Below are positions 7,897 to 14,630 of a DNA stretch of 29,092 nucleotides, piece by piece. The position numbers and the translations under genes were made by a program. The DNA is taken from positions 1 through 29,092 of the forward strand of contig CAZVUK010000013.1 of NCBI GenBank assembly GCA_964630225.1, written 5' to 3'. This stretch comes from CAYZRY01 sp964630225. Lineage in GTDB: Bacteria; Bacillota_I; Bacilli_A; RF39; UBA660. Every line of letters begins with the position of its first letter. Positions within the stretch are counted from its first letter, which is position 1. The notes under the pieces are model-generated. The model did not search any database, was not told the DNA's origin, and saw nothing but the letters and a program-made list of their open reading frames with translations.

Positions 7897-7905
7897 ATTA
7901 TAACA
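7897..7905 (-). promoter_or_regulatory. Extended -10 promoter of the small membrane peptide
   Basis: The minus strand reads TGTTATAAT here, a perfect extended -10, with a weak TTTCTT at the -35 position. The predicted start is around 7890, giving a leader of about a dozen bases before ATG 7877. Confidence 0.6.
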
Positions 7906-7934
7906 AAATTATGAATAAAAAGAAAGAGTGATTT

Positions 7935-9037
7935 ATGAAAAAAGTAATAGTAGGTATGAGTGGGGGAGTAGACTCCTCGGTCGCAGCTATCTTGCTTATT
8001 AAAGTCGGTTACGAGGTCGAAGGATTATTTATGCGTAATTGGGATAGTAGTATCAATAATGATATCGAAGGTAATCCTGATTTGCAAAATGATATCTGTC
8101 CTCAAGAAGAAGATTATAACGATGCTCTAGCTGTATGTGAGAAGCTTGGTATCAAACTTCATCGTAAAGATTTTATCAAAGAATATTGGGATGATGTCTT
8201 CACTTACTTTTTGGATGAGCTTAAAAAAGGAAGAACNNNNNNNNNNTTATGTGTAATAAATATATAAAATTTGAGGCCTTTAAGAAAGAAGCTAAAGCTC
8301 TGGGGGCAGACTTAATTGCCACCGGTCATTATGCAGTACTTAAAGATGGTAAACTGTGCAAAGCGAAAGATGAAAACAAAGATCAAACCTACTTTTTAAC
8401 GCAGCTTTCTAGTGAGCAATTAGAGGGTGTTTTGTTTCCTTTGGGTGACATGCTCAAAGATGAAGTGCGCATGGTAGCTGAAGAATACGACTTAATTACC
8501 GCTAAGAAGAAGGATTCAACCGGTATTTGTTTTATTGGTGAACGAAACTTCAAAGAGTTTTTACATAACTATCTGCCTAGTAGAGAAGGGGAGGTAGTTG
8601 ATATTATTAGTAACAAAGTAGTAGGAAAGCACGAAGGATTAATGTACTACACAATCGGTCAAAGAAGGGGACTAGATATCGGAGGATTTGATAAGCGCAT
8701 GTATATAGTTGGTAAAAATATCGACAAGAATATTTTGTATATAGCTCTTGGTGATGATAATAAATTTCTCTTGTCGACCAGCAGTATTATCGAAGATGTT
8801 AATTTTAATACAAACGAAAGACCAAAGCAGATGAGTGCTAAGTTTAGATATCGTGCTAAAGAATATCCAGTTACTGCCGAATACCTTGATAATGGGAATC
8901 TTAAACTGACATATGATAATGTATCATCAGTTACGCCAGGACAAGCATGTGCCTTCTATTTAGGGGAAAAATGTATTGGCGGAGGTATCATTAAAGAAGT
9001 GCAAAAAGATAACGAAAAGCTATGGTATTTACTATGA
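7935..9037 (+). CDS. mnmA: tRNA-specific 2-thiouridylase MnmA (interrupted by an assembly gap)
   Basis: MnmA uses ATP and relayed persulfide sulfur to thiolate U34 of tRNA-Lys, -Glu and -Gln. The N-terminal part has the PP-loop GMSGGVDSSVAA (about 7-18) and the ...DELKKGR lead-in to the TPNP-x-V motif. After ten Ns the protein resumes in another frame with MCNKYIKF, whose Cys is the first catalytic cysteine. STGICFIGERNF holds the second. YTIGQRRGLDIGG and a C-terminal beta-barrel with VTPGQACAFY follow. The total is about the usual 365 residues. The frame change is explained by the gap: the expected T-P-N-P-x-V spacing needs 14 unknown bases, not 10. The gene is probably intact in the organism. 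The start has an AAGAGTGAT site, and the stop is TGA. Confidence 0.93.
8237..8246. other. Assembly gap of ten Ns inside mnmA
   Basis: Ten consecutive unknown bases interrupt the conserved KKGRTPNP-x-V-(M/L)-CNK segment. The flanking reading frames differ by one, so ten is a placeholder rather than a true length; 14 bases would restore both the frame and the conserved motif length. Confidence 0.95.
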
Positions 9038-9039
9038 TA

Positions 9040-9062
9040 CTTTACACTTGTCAACTGTAAAG
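9040..9062 (+). promoter_or_regulatory. 23-bp near-perfect palindrome, candidate operator of the HTH regulator gene
   Basis: Outer arms CTTTACA (9040-9046) and TGTAAAG (9056-9062) are perfect. The inner TTG/CAA also pair, so 10 of 11 arm positions match around the centre at 9051. The palindrome covers the whole -35 box of the next gene and begins two bases after the mnmA stop. There is no T run, so a terminator is unlikely. Autoregulation by the HTH protein just downstream is inferred. Confidence 0.6.
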
Positions 9063-9076
9063 CTTTGTGTTAAAAT
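9048..9076 (+). promoter_or_regulatory. Promoter of the HTH regulator gene
   Basis: TTGTCA (9048-9053), a 17-base spacer and TAAAAT (9071-9076), with TG at 9068-9069 making an extended -10. The SD sequence GGAGAGG follows at 9088-9094. Confidence 0.75.
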
Positions 9077-9100
9077 TAATGTAATATGGAGAGGGATAAA

Positions 9101-9871
9101 ATGAAAGTATTAAACGAATTACTTAATGAGCTTGGTATATCTAAAGTAAGATTAGCTAAGTATTTAGGCGTTTCTAGACAGATGCTATACAATTATCTTG
9201 CTATGAATAATCTTAAAGAGTGGCCTAAGGAAAAGGCTACTAAACTAATGAGTCTTTTAAACATTAAAGAAGAAGCTGCTCTTACTGAAATTAAAGTAGA
9301 TGGAAGCTATATAATGGAAGTAGAAGAGAGGCTGAACGAAGGGGTTAAAGATAGCTCTGATAGAGATGTAATATTATCAGATCTTAAAGGCTTTTCTAAA
9401 AAAGAACAGGAACTTTTAAGTGATATTATTAATTATTTAAAAGAAAAGTTAAGTGAAGACACCACGAAAGAAGCATTTCATACTTTCACTTATCTATATC
9501 ATTATCTTCAAAGTATGGATTCAACACCAGAACTTAAATATATATTGGCTTATATGTCTAAGTCGATGGGTTTTACAGAACCGATGGAATTTGTTTTTAA
9601 TCAAGATAAACAGTTTGTTTTAGAGAGTGTGTTGTTTACTGGTTTAAGTTTTTATAACAATGGTAATGCTTCTAAAACTAAACTAGCTGAAACGCACAAA
9701 CGTTTTGTAGCTGATATTGAGCATAAGAACGAGGAGAAGTTAAGCAGAACACAAGAGTTAAATACATTTAAAATCCTAGCCTTAAGAGAACTAGGATATA
9801 GTGAAATAACTGGTGAGAACGCTAAGGAAGTCTTAGAAAAGATTGCAGAGATACAATCAAGGAAAGTATAA
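9101..9871 (+). CDS. Helix-turn-helix transcriptional regulator (Xre-like N-terminus, unknown C-terminal domain)
   Basis: The 256-residue protein opens with a helix-turn-helix in the first 55 residues: ELGISKVRLAKYLGVSRQML contains both helices and the turn (LAKYLGVS). This is typical of Xre-type DNA-binding domains. The rest (about 80-256) is a helical, charged region with no motif I can name and no membrane segment. It may be a sensor or oligomerisation domain. ATG 9101 is chosen over ATG 9086 because GGAGAGG (9088-9094) sits six bases upstream and would be inside the longer version. It has its own promoter overlapped by a long palindrome, and a terminator across the stop, so it forms a single-gene unit that may repress itself. 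Confidence 0.72.
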   Translation: MKVLNELLNELGISKVRLAKYLGVSRQMLYNYLAMNNLKEWPKEKATKLMSLLNIKEEAALTEIKVDGSYIMEVEERLNEGVKDSSDRDVILSDLKGFSKKEQELLSDIINYLKEKLSEDTTKEAFHTFTYLYHYLQSMDSTPELKYILAYMSKSMGFTEPMEFVFNQDKQFVLESVLFTGLSFYNNGNASKTKLAETHKRFVADIEHKNEEKLSRTQELNTFKILALRELGYSEITGENAKEVLEKIAEIQSRKV

Positions 9872-9885
9872 AACTTTCTTTTTTT
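9862..9885 (+). terminator. Terminator of the HTH regulator gene
   Basis: GAAAGT (9862-9867) and ACTTTC (9873-9878) pair around a five-base loop containing the stop codon, followed by seven T. Confidence 0.8.
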
Positions 9886-10064
9886 CACCGGCAAATTAAC
9901 TTCCGATAATTTATATTATGTTGCATATTGTTATTTTTGTTTTGTGTTTTTATAGTCTTAGTTAAGTTTGAAGTAGTCTTGTTCTGGACTTTAATCTGTC
10001 TATTTAGGTACTAGTATGAACAGATAATGATTGTTAATGCCGCTGACTGTCCATGCGTATGTAC

Positions 10065-10091
10065 ATCCTTATTATATATTTAAATAAGGAT
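10065..10091. repeat. Palindromic repeat, copy 1
   Basis: Perfect nine-base arms ATCCTTATT (10065-10073) and AATAAGGAT (10083-10091) enclose an all-A/T nine-base loop. It is closely related to the copy 40 bases downstream. Confidence 0.7.
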
Positions 10092-10104
10092 ATATGCGCG
10101 TATA

Positions 10105-10130
10105 ATCCTTTATTATATATAAATAAGGAT
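10105..10130. repeat. Palindromic repeat, copy 2
   Basis: ATCCTTTATT at 10105-10114 and AATAAGGAT at 10122-10130 form the same hairpin as copy 1, with one bulged T. The two copies are separated by a GC-containing ATGCGCGTAT segment. No T tract follows on either strand, so neither is a textbook terminator. Confidence 0.65.
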
Positions 10131-10136
10131 AGGGGT

Positions 10137-11309
10137 TTAAATTAATTTTTCTAGAAAACTGCTACCTATCTGGGGTGGGTCTATTTCGAAATTGTCAGCT
10201 ATAGTTGCTCCTATGTCGGCCATTGTCTCTAGTACTTCAAGTTTCTTTGGTTCTTTGAAGTTCCTACTGAAAATAATTACTGGTACATTTTCTCTTGTAT
10301 GCGTATTTCCTGGCATACTCGGATCGCAACCATGGTCAGCAGTGATTATTAAAAGGTCTTCACTACTTAGTTTGTTTAACATCATCGGTATTTCGACATC
10401 CAACTCCTCTATTGCTTTACCATAACCTTCGATATCTCGTCCATGACCAAAAACCATATCAAAATCACTGAGATTTGTCACACAAAGTCCTTCGAAGTTT
10501 TTTGTCATAATATCATTTAATTTACTTAAAGTATCGATATTATTTTTGTTGGCATTAACGACTTTAGTTATCCCCTCTCCGGCGAATATATCGGTTATTT
10601 TACCTATGGAAATAACATTATAACCACTATTTTGTAGATCTTTAAAAATCGTTTTTTCCGGTGGTTTAACGGCGTAATCCTTCATGTCGGTAGTAAATCT
10701 AAATTTACCTGCTTTTCCGGTAAATGGTCTAGCGATTACTCTTGAAATATTCCAATCCGGATTAGATGAAGTAAGTTTTCGCACTTTTTCGCAGTACTGA
10801 TGAAGTTTAACAACTGGCACGATATCTTCGTGAGCAGCAAGTTGCAACGTCGAATCGGCAAAACTAAAGAGAATTAAGGCTCCATAATCGAGGTGTCTTT
10901 CCCCTAGTTCTTCGATGATTTCATCCCCCGCTACTACTTTGTTACCAATTACTCTTTGACCGATCACTTTCTCGATAGCCTCGACCATTTCGATAGGGAA
11001 AGGCTTATCGTAAAAGGTTTTAAATGCTGTTTCGTTTTTAAGACCAAATATTTCATAGTGACCACTTAAAGAATCTTTGCCCATGTTGTTTGGTCTAGCA
11101 ATAGTGTAGTAAGCATCTGTTTTAGGATTATCTTCCATTGTAAGCGTACTTAAAAAACCTAACTTTTCCAAATTAGGAATAAATAATTCATAGTTTTCGA
11201 TGATATGTTTTAAGGTACTGGACCCACTATCACCATAATCAGCAGCATCTACTGCTTCCCCTACTCCAAGTGAATCAAGCACCAGGACAAATATTCTTTT
11301 AAATTTCAT
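10137..11309 (-). CDS. deoB: Phosphopentomutase
   Basis: The 390-residue enzyme interconverts ribose- or deoxyribose-1-phosphate and the 5-phosphates, linking nucleoside salvage to the pentose phosphate pathway in the cytoplasm. It belongs to the alkaline phosphatase superfamily. The N-terminal metal motif FVLVLDSLGVGEAVDAADYG (Asp12), the SLSGHYEIFG segment, DMVFGHGRDIEGYGKA, and the C-terminal TADHGCDPSMPGNTHTREN with several metal ligands are all present. The length matches the family. The SD is AGAAGG before ATG 11309. It starts two bases after xerD, which reproduces the xerD(ripX)-deoB(drm) order of Bacillus subtilis and indicates cotranscription. No classical terminator follows. Confidence 0.97.
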   Translation of the reverse strand: MKFKRIFVLVLDSLGVGEAVDAADYGDSGSSTLKHIIENYELFIPNLEKLGFLSTLTMEDNPKTDAYYTIARPNNMGKDSLSGHYEIFGLKNETAFKTFYDKPFPIEMVEAIEKVIGQRVIGNKVVAGDEIIEELGERHLDYGALILFSFADSTLQLAAHEDIVPVVKLHQYCEKVRKLTSSNPDWNISRVIARPFTGKAGKFRFTTDMKDYAVKPPEKTIFKDLQNSGYNVISIGKITDIFAGEGITKVVNANKNNIDTLSKLNDIMTKNFEGLCVTNLSDFDMVFGHGRDIEGYGKAIEELDVEIPMMLNKLSSEDLLIITADHGCDPSMPGNTHTRENVPVIIFSRNFKEPKKLEVLETMADIGATIADNFEIDPPQIGSSFLEKLI

Positions 11310-11311
11310 TA

Positions 11312-12199
11312 TTAACCTTCTTTCGTATTTCTGGGATGATAATCTTCATAATCTTTTTTTAATCTATTGTTACTGATATGTGTATATATTTTAGTAGTAT
11401 TGATATCCGAATGACCCAAAAGCTCTTGGATGGTCTTTAAATCGGCTCCATAATCGAGCATGTGCGTGGCAAAGCTGTGTCTTAGTGTATGAGGTGATAC
11501 ATCTTTAGATATTCCTCTTTCAGCAAGGAGCTTCTTTACAATTCTAAAAAAAGTCGTCCTATCGAGGGCTGTTCCCCGATTACTTAGAAAAAGTTCATCT
11601 TTCGTTTTGTCATTTATAAACTCATTTCTAATAGCAAGATATTTTTCTAAATATTCGAGGGTGTATTCGCCAATTGGCACCATACGTTCTTTGCTACCCT
11701 TACCCATACATCTTATGTAGCAAGCTTCTATGTCGATATCGCCCAGAGTCAAAGCTAGTACTTCACTAATTCTAAGACCTGTTGCGTATAACAATTCTAA
11801 CATAGCTTTATTGCGGTAGTCAAACTTAGTTATCAGCTCTATTTCCATTAATTTATCTACTTCTTCGACCGCCAATACCACAGGTAAAACTTTATCAAGT
11901 TTAGGTCTACTTATATCTTTGGCTAAATCTTCTTTAATTTGCTTAGTTTGAAATAGATAGTTATGAAACTCTTTAATAGTGGTAAGTTTATGAGAAATAC
12001 TGGTTTTTTTTTGTTGGTCGATCGATTTTAAATAGGATTTAATATCACTAGATTTAATTTCCCTAGTCTTATCTATATCCCTAGCTTTCATAAAGTTCAT
12101 ATATAGTTTTAAATTTCGTTCGTAAGCTTTTCTCGTGTTTTCACTAAGTCTTTTTTCGACGACTATAAACTCAATGAAATCTCCTATATCGTTTCTCAT
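11312..12199 (-). CDS. xerD: Tyrosine recombinase XerD-like
   Basis: The 295-residue site-specific recombinase resolves chromosome dimers at dif, normally with a second Xer protein and FtsK. The N-terminal SAM-like core-binding domain (about 1-90) precedes the catalytic domain. Catalytic residues can be read: Arg143 in ATGLRISEVL, a Lys in GKGSKERMVP, His237 and Arg240 in PHTLRHSFATHM, His263 in LLGHSDINTTKIYTH, and nucleophile Tyr272. The ending KDYEDYHPR matches the XerC/XerD tail. XerD rather than XerC is chosen because deoB follows directly, as in Bacillus. AGGTGATAAA precedes ATG 12199. A phage integrase is unlikely given the length, tail and context. Confidence 0.92.
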   Translation of the reverse strand: MRNDIGDFIEFIVVEKRLSENTRKAYERNLKLYMNFMKARDIDKTREIKSSDIKSYLKSIDQQKKTSISHKLTTIKEFHNYLFQTKQIKEDLAKDISRPKLDKVLPVVLAVEEVDKLMEIELITKFDYRNKAMLELLYATGLRISEVLALTLGDIDIEACYIRCMGKGSKERMVPIGEYTLEYLEKYLAIRNEFINDKTKDELFLSNRGTALDRTTFFRIVKKLLAERGISKDVSPHTLRHSFATHMLDYGADLKTIQELLGHSDINTTKIYTHISNNRLKKDYEDYHPRNTKEG

Positions 12200-12215
12200 T
12201 TTATCACCTATAATA

Positions 12216-12233
12216 ATTATATCATGATATAAT
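12216..12233. promoter_or_regulatory. Perfect 18-bp palindrome carrying divergent -10 boxes for xerD and rarA
   Basis: The sequence ATTATATCATGATATAAT is its own reverse complement, so TATAAT occurs on the plus strand (12228-12233) toward rarA and on the minus strand (12216-12221) toward xerD. No good -35 hexamer is visible on either side, so promoter strength is uncertain. Confidence 0.5.
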
Positions 12234-12254
12234 AAAAATTAGGAAGTGATAAGC

Positions 12255-13466
12255 ATGGATAAACCTTTGGCCATTAAAATGCAACCAGTTTCACTTAAAG
12301 ATGTCTTAGGACAAGAACATCTTATTGGTTCTGGAAAAGTACTCAGTAATCTTGTTAAAAATAAGAAGCTTTTTTCGATGATTTTATATGGTACTCCCGG
12401 TATAGGTAAAACTAGTATAGCGGTGGCAGTAACAAATGATTTGGGCTTTAGAGTTAGATTTTTAAACGCTGTTGTCAATAAAAAAGAAGATATCGATACA
12501 GTTATTAGAGAAGCCAAGTTATACGAAGGCATCGTTCTAGTTATGGATGAGATACATCGACTAAATAAAGATAAGCAAGATATATTATTACCGGCTTTAG
12601 AAAATGGTTTAATTACAATGATAGGTCTAACGACATCTAATCCTTATCACAGTATCAACCCAGCAATAAGAAGCAGAGTTCAAATCTTTGAGTTGCAGGC
12701 ATTAAGTAATAAAGATGTGCTAAAGGGCCTAAAAAAGGCCTCAAAACATCCGGATTTAGATGGTATATCAATAGGTGGTAAAGAACTCGATTATATAGTA
12801 AACCTCTCTAGTGGAGACCTTAGAGCTGCTTATAACCTACTTGAAATCGCTTACTATACTTCAAGTGATAAAAAGATAAGTCTTGAACATATCTCAGAGA
12901 TTAATAATAAACCAATGCAAATAGCAGATAAAGGCGGAGATGGTCACTACGATCTCTTAAGTGCTTTTCAAAAGTCGATTAGAGGAAGCGACGTTGATGC
13001 TTCTTTGCACTACTTGGCAAGACTTATCGAATATGGTGATTTTGATTCAATATATAGGCGCATGAGTGTCATAGCCTACGAAGATATCGGACTGGCTAAC
13101 CCTGGAATTGGTCCAAAGCTTAGGGCCGCTATTGAAACAAGTGAATTAATAGGTATGCCAGAGTCGAAAATCCCTCTTGGCGTCATAGTAACAGAGATGG
13201 CCCTCTCTCCTAAATCTAATTCTGCTTATCTAGCTATTGCTAAGGCTATCGAAGATGTTCAAAGTGGAAGGTGCGATCCAATTCCCCCGACTATTAAAAT
13301 AAGTAGCAAAATTTACAAATATCCACATGATTATCCTGGCAACTTTGTGATACAACAATATCTACCTAATAATTTACTAAACAAAAAATATTACATACCA
13401 AAAGACAGTGGCTATGAGGTTAATATCAAAAAAGTATATGAAGCATTAGAAAAAGAGCGACATTAG
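12255..13466 (+). CDS. rarA: Replication-associated recombination protein A (RarA/MgsA AAA+ ATPase)
   Basis: The 403-residue AAA+ ATPase is of the clamp-loader-like RarA/MgsA/WRNIP1 family, which acts at stalled replication forks with SSB. Walker A GTPGIGKT is at about 46-53 and Walker B VLVMDEIHRLNK at about 95-106. Sensor 1 lies in GLTTSNPYHSINPAIRSR. The C-terminal tetramerisation region includes the IYRRMSVIAYEDIGLANP motif specific to the family, and the ending HDYPGNFVIQQYLP is typical. ATG 12255 follows AGGAAGTGAT at ideal spacing; an upstream GTG at 12246 overlaps that site. The N-terminal stretch before LGQEH is short, as usual in Bacillota. A bidirectional terminator covers its stop. 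Confidence 0.95.
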   Translation: MDKPLAIKMQPVSLKDVLGQEHLIGSGKVLSNLVKNKKLFSMILYGTPGIGKTSIAVAVTNDLGFRVRFLNAVVNKKEDIDTVIREAKLYEGIVLVMDEIHRLNKDKQDILLPALENGLITMIGLTTSNPYHSINPAIRSRVQIFELQALSNKDVLKGLKKASKHPDLDGISIGGKELDYIVNLSSGDLRAAYNLLEIAYYTSSDKKISLEHISEINNKPMQIADKGGDGHYDLLSAFQKSIRGSDVDASLHYLARLIEYGDFDSIYRRMSVIAYEDIGLANPGIGPKLRAAIETSELIGMPESKIPLGVIVTEMALSPKSNSAYLAIAKAIEDVQSGRCDPIPPTIKISSKIYKYPHDYPGNFVIQQYLPNNLLNKKYYIPKDSGYEVNIKKVYEALEKERH

Positions 13467-13476
13467 TCGCTCTTTT
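13452..13476. terminator. Bidirectional terminator between rarA and dnaJ
   Basis: AAAGAGCGAC (13452-13461) and GTCGCTCTTT (13466-13475) pair perfectly around ATTA, with T tracts on both strands. It overlaps the stop codons of both convergent genes and ends the hrcA operon. Confidence 0.9.
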
Positions 13477-14581
13477 ATTTACTTAAACTTTTAAATTCTT
13501 TAATCATTGTGTCTTCAATGTCGGTAGCACCCAGGGCTTGAAGTAATTTTTTTTGTTCTTTACTTAAATTTTTAGGGCTACGAACGACAATGTTTATATA
13601 CATATCTCCTTTTCGTCCAGTTGTTTCGTTATCAATACCTTTTCCTTTTAGACGGTGTTTATCACCGGTGTTAGATCCTTCGGGTATATTTAGTTTAACG
13701 CTTCCTTTAAGTAGTGGAACATCTTTTTTAGCACCCAGGGCTGCTTCACTAAAAGTGATAGGCAAATCGATATACAAGTCATCTTCATCGCGCATAAATA
13801 ACTTATGGCGAGCAACGATAAATTCTAAATAAAGATCACCATTTGGTCCGCCGTTTGTGCCGGCATCTCCTTTACCTGATAGTCGGAGTCTATTACCGGT
13901 ATCGATACCAGATGGAATAGTTACCGTGATGGTCTTGTTTTTAAGGACCTTTGTTTTACCGTGACAAGTCTTACAGACTTCGTCATACGTTTTTCCTTTA
14001 CCGCCACATTTAGGACAAGTCGATCTAGACATGAAAGCCCCAAAGATCGTGCGTTGTTCCTGGTTTACAAAACCACTGCCGTGACAAGTTGTGCAGGTGT
14101 GTTCTCCGTGTCCTCCTTTAGCGTCACATGTATCGCAAGGCTCTTCGAGTTCCAGTTCAAATTTCTTTTCAGCTCCAAAGGCTGCTTCTTCAAAGCTTAA
14201 GTTAACGCGAAGAAGTCTGTCTTCTCCCCTGGTTCGTCCGTCACCTCTTGCTCCTCCAAATCCTCCAAATCCCCCGAAACCACCAAAAATGCCATCGAAG
14301 ATATCGGAGAAGTCAAAGCCAGAGAAGTCATAACCACCTGATGCAGCTCCCCCATTTTGATCAAAGGCCGCGTGACCAAACTGATCATACTGACTTCTGC
14401 GAGATTCATCGGATAAGACAGCATAAGCTTCTTGTGCATCTTTAAATTTTGTTTCGGCATCTTTTTCTTTAGATACGTCGGGATGATATTTCTTAGCCAA
14501 TTTTCTAAAGGCACTTTTAATTTCACTTTGACTAGCTGTTTTTGCAACGCCTAGTGTCTCGTAGTAGTCTTTCTTATTCAT
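13475..14581 (-). CDS. dnaJ: Chaperone protein DnaJ (Hsp40)
   Basis: The 368-residue type I Hsp40 is the DnaK cochaperone that binds unfolded clients and stimulates DnaK ATP hydrolysis. The J domain (1-65) has the catalytic HPD at 33-35. A Gly/Phe-rich linker (about 82-113) follows, then four zinc motifs with cysteine pairs at 149/152, 163/166, 189/192 and 203/206. Two C-terminal beta-domains and a short tail end the protein. The first and fourth zinc motifs lack one consensus glycine each (CDTCDAKG, CHGKT), but all eight cysteines remain. An AAGGAG site precedes ATG 14581. It is the last gene of hrcA-grpE-dnaK-dnaJ, separated from dnaK by a stem-loop. Confidence 0.98.
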   Translation of the reverse strand: MNKKDYYETLGVAKTASQSEIKSAFRKLAKKYHPDVSKEKDAETKFKDAQEAYAVLSDESRRSQYDQFGHAAFDQNGGAASGGYDFSGFDFSDIFDGIFGGFGGFGGFGGARGDGRTRGEDRLLRVNLSFEEAAFGAEKKFELELEEPCDTCDAKGGHGEHTCTTCHGSGFVNQEQRTIFGAFMSRSTCPKCGGKGKTYDEVCKTCHGKTKVLKNKTITVTIPSGIDTGNRLRLSGKGDAGTNGGPNGDLYLEFIVARHKLFMRDEDDLYIDLPITFSEAALGAKKDVPLLKGSVKLNIPEGSNTGDKHRLKGKGIDNETTGRKGDMYINIVVRSPKNLSKEQKKLLQALGATDIEDTMIKEFKSLSK

Positions 14582-14590
14582 AAATCTCCT

Positions 14591-14626
14591 TCACAAAAGT
14601 AAAGTTCTAGTTATCTAGAACCTTAC
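14591..14626 (-). terminator. Intercistronic stem-loop between dnaK and dnaJ
   Basis: On the minus strand twelve-base arms (14615-14626 and 14599-14610, one G-U pair) close a four-base loop, followed by only TTTT then G. The short U run suggests partial termination or a processing site, which could lower dnaJ expression relative to dnaK. Confidence 0.6.
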
Positions 14627-14630
14627 AATA

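Larger units (their letters stand above)
9886..10136. other. Gene-free stretch between convergent genes
   Basis: This stretch of about 250 bases lies between the 3' ends of the HTH gene and deoB, where only terminators would be expected. I find no plausible coding frame with an SD sequence. It contains a T-rich part (about 9920-9960), a weak stem ATCTGT/ACAGAT (9994-9999 and 10020-10025) and two strong palindromic repeats (10065-10130) listed separately. A small RNA is possible but unproven. Confidence 0.5.

Noticed and set aside
8249..9037. Separate gene beginning at ATG 8249
   Set aside because: It is the C-terminal part of mnmA; the ATG is an internal codon just before the catalytic Cys, and the break is the N gap.
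6290..9037. Mycoplasma-type genetic code (UGA as Trp)
   Set aside because: UGA ends several genes at the expected family length and Trp is encoded by TGG.
9040..9062. Palindrome after mnmA as a terminator
   Set aside because: No T run follows on the plus strand and it overlaps a strong promoter; an operator explains it better.
11312..12199. Phage or integron integrase marking a mobile element
   Set aside because: Length, XerD-type tail and xerD-deoB synteny indicate the housekeeping recombinase; no attachment sites or mobile genes are nearby.
14091..14547. Open frames in both orientations across the dnaJ Gly/Phe and zinc region
   Set aside because: They are shadows of repetitive codons in dnaJ, with no ribosome sites or recognisable products.
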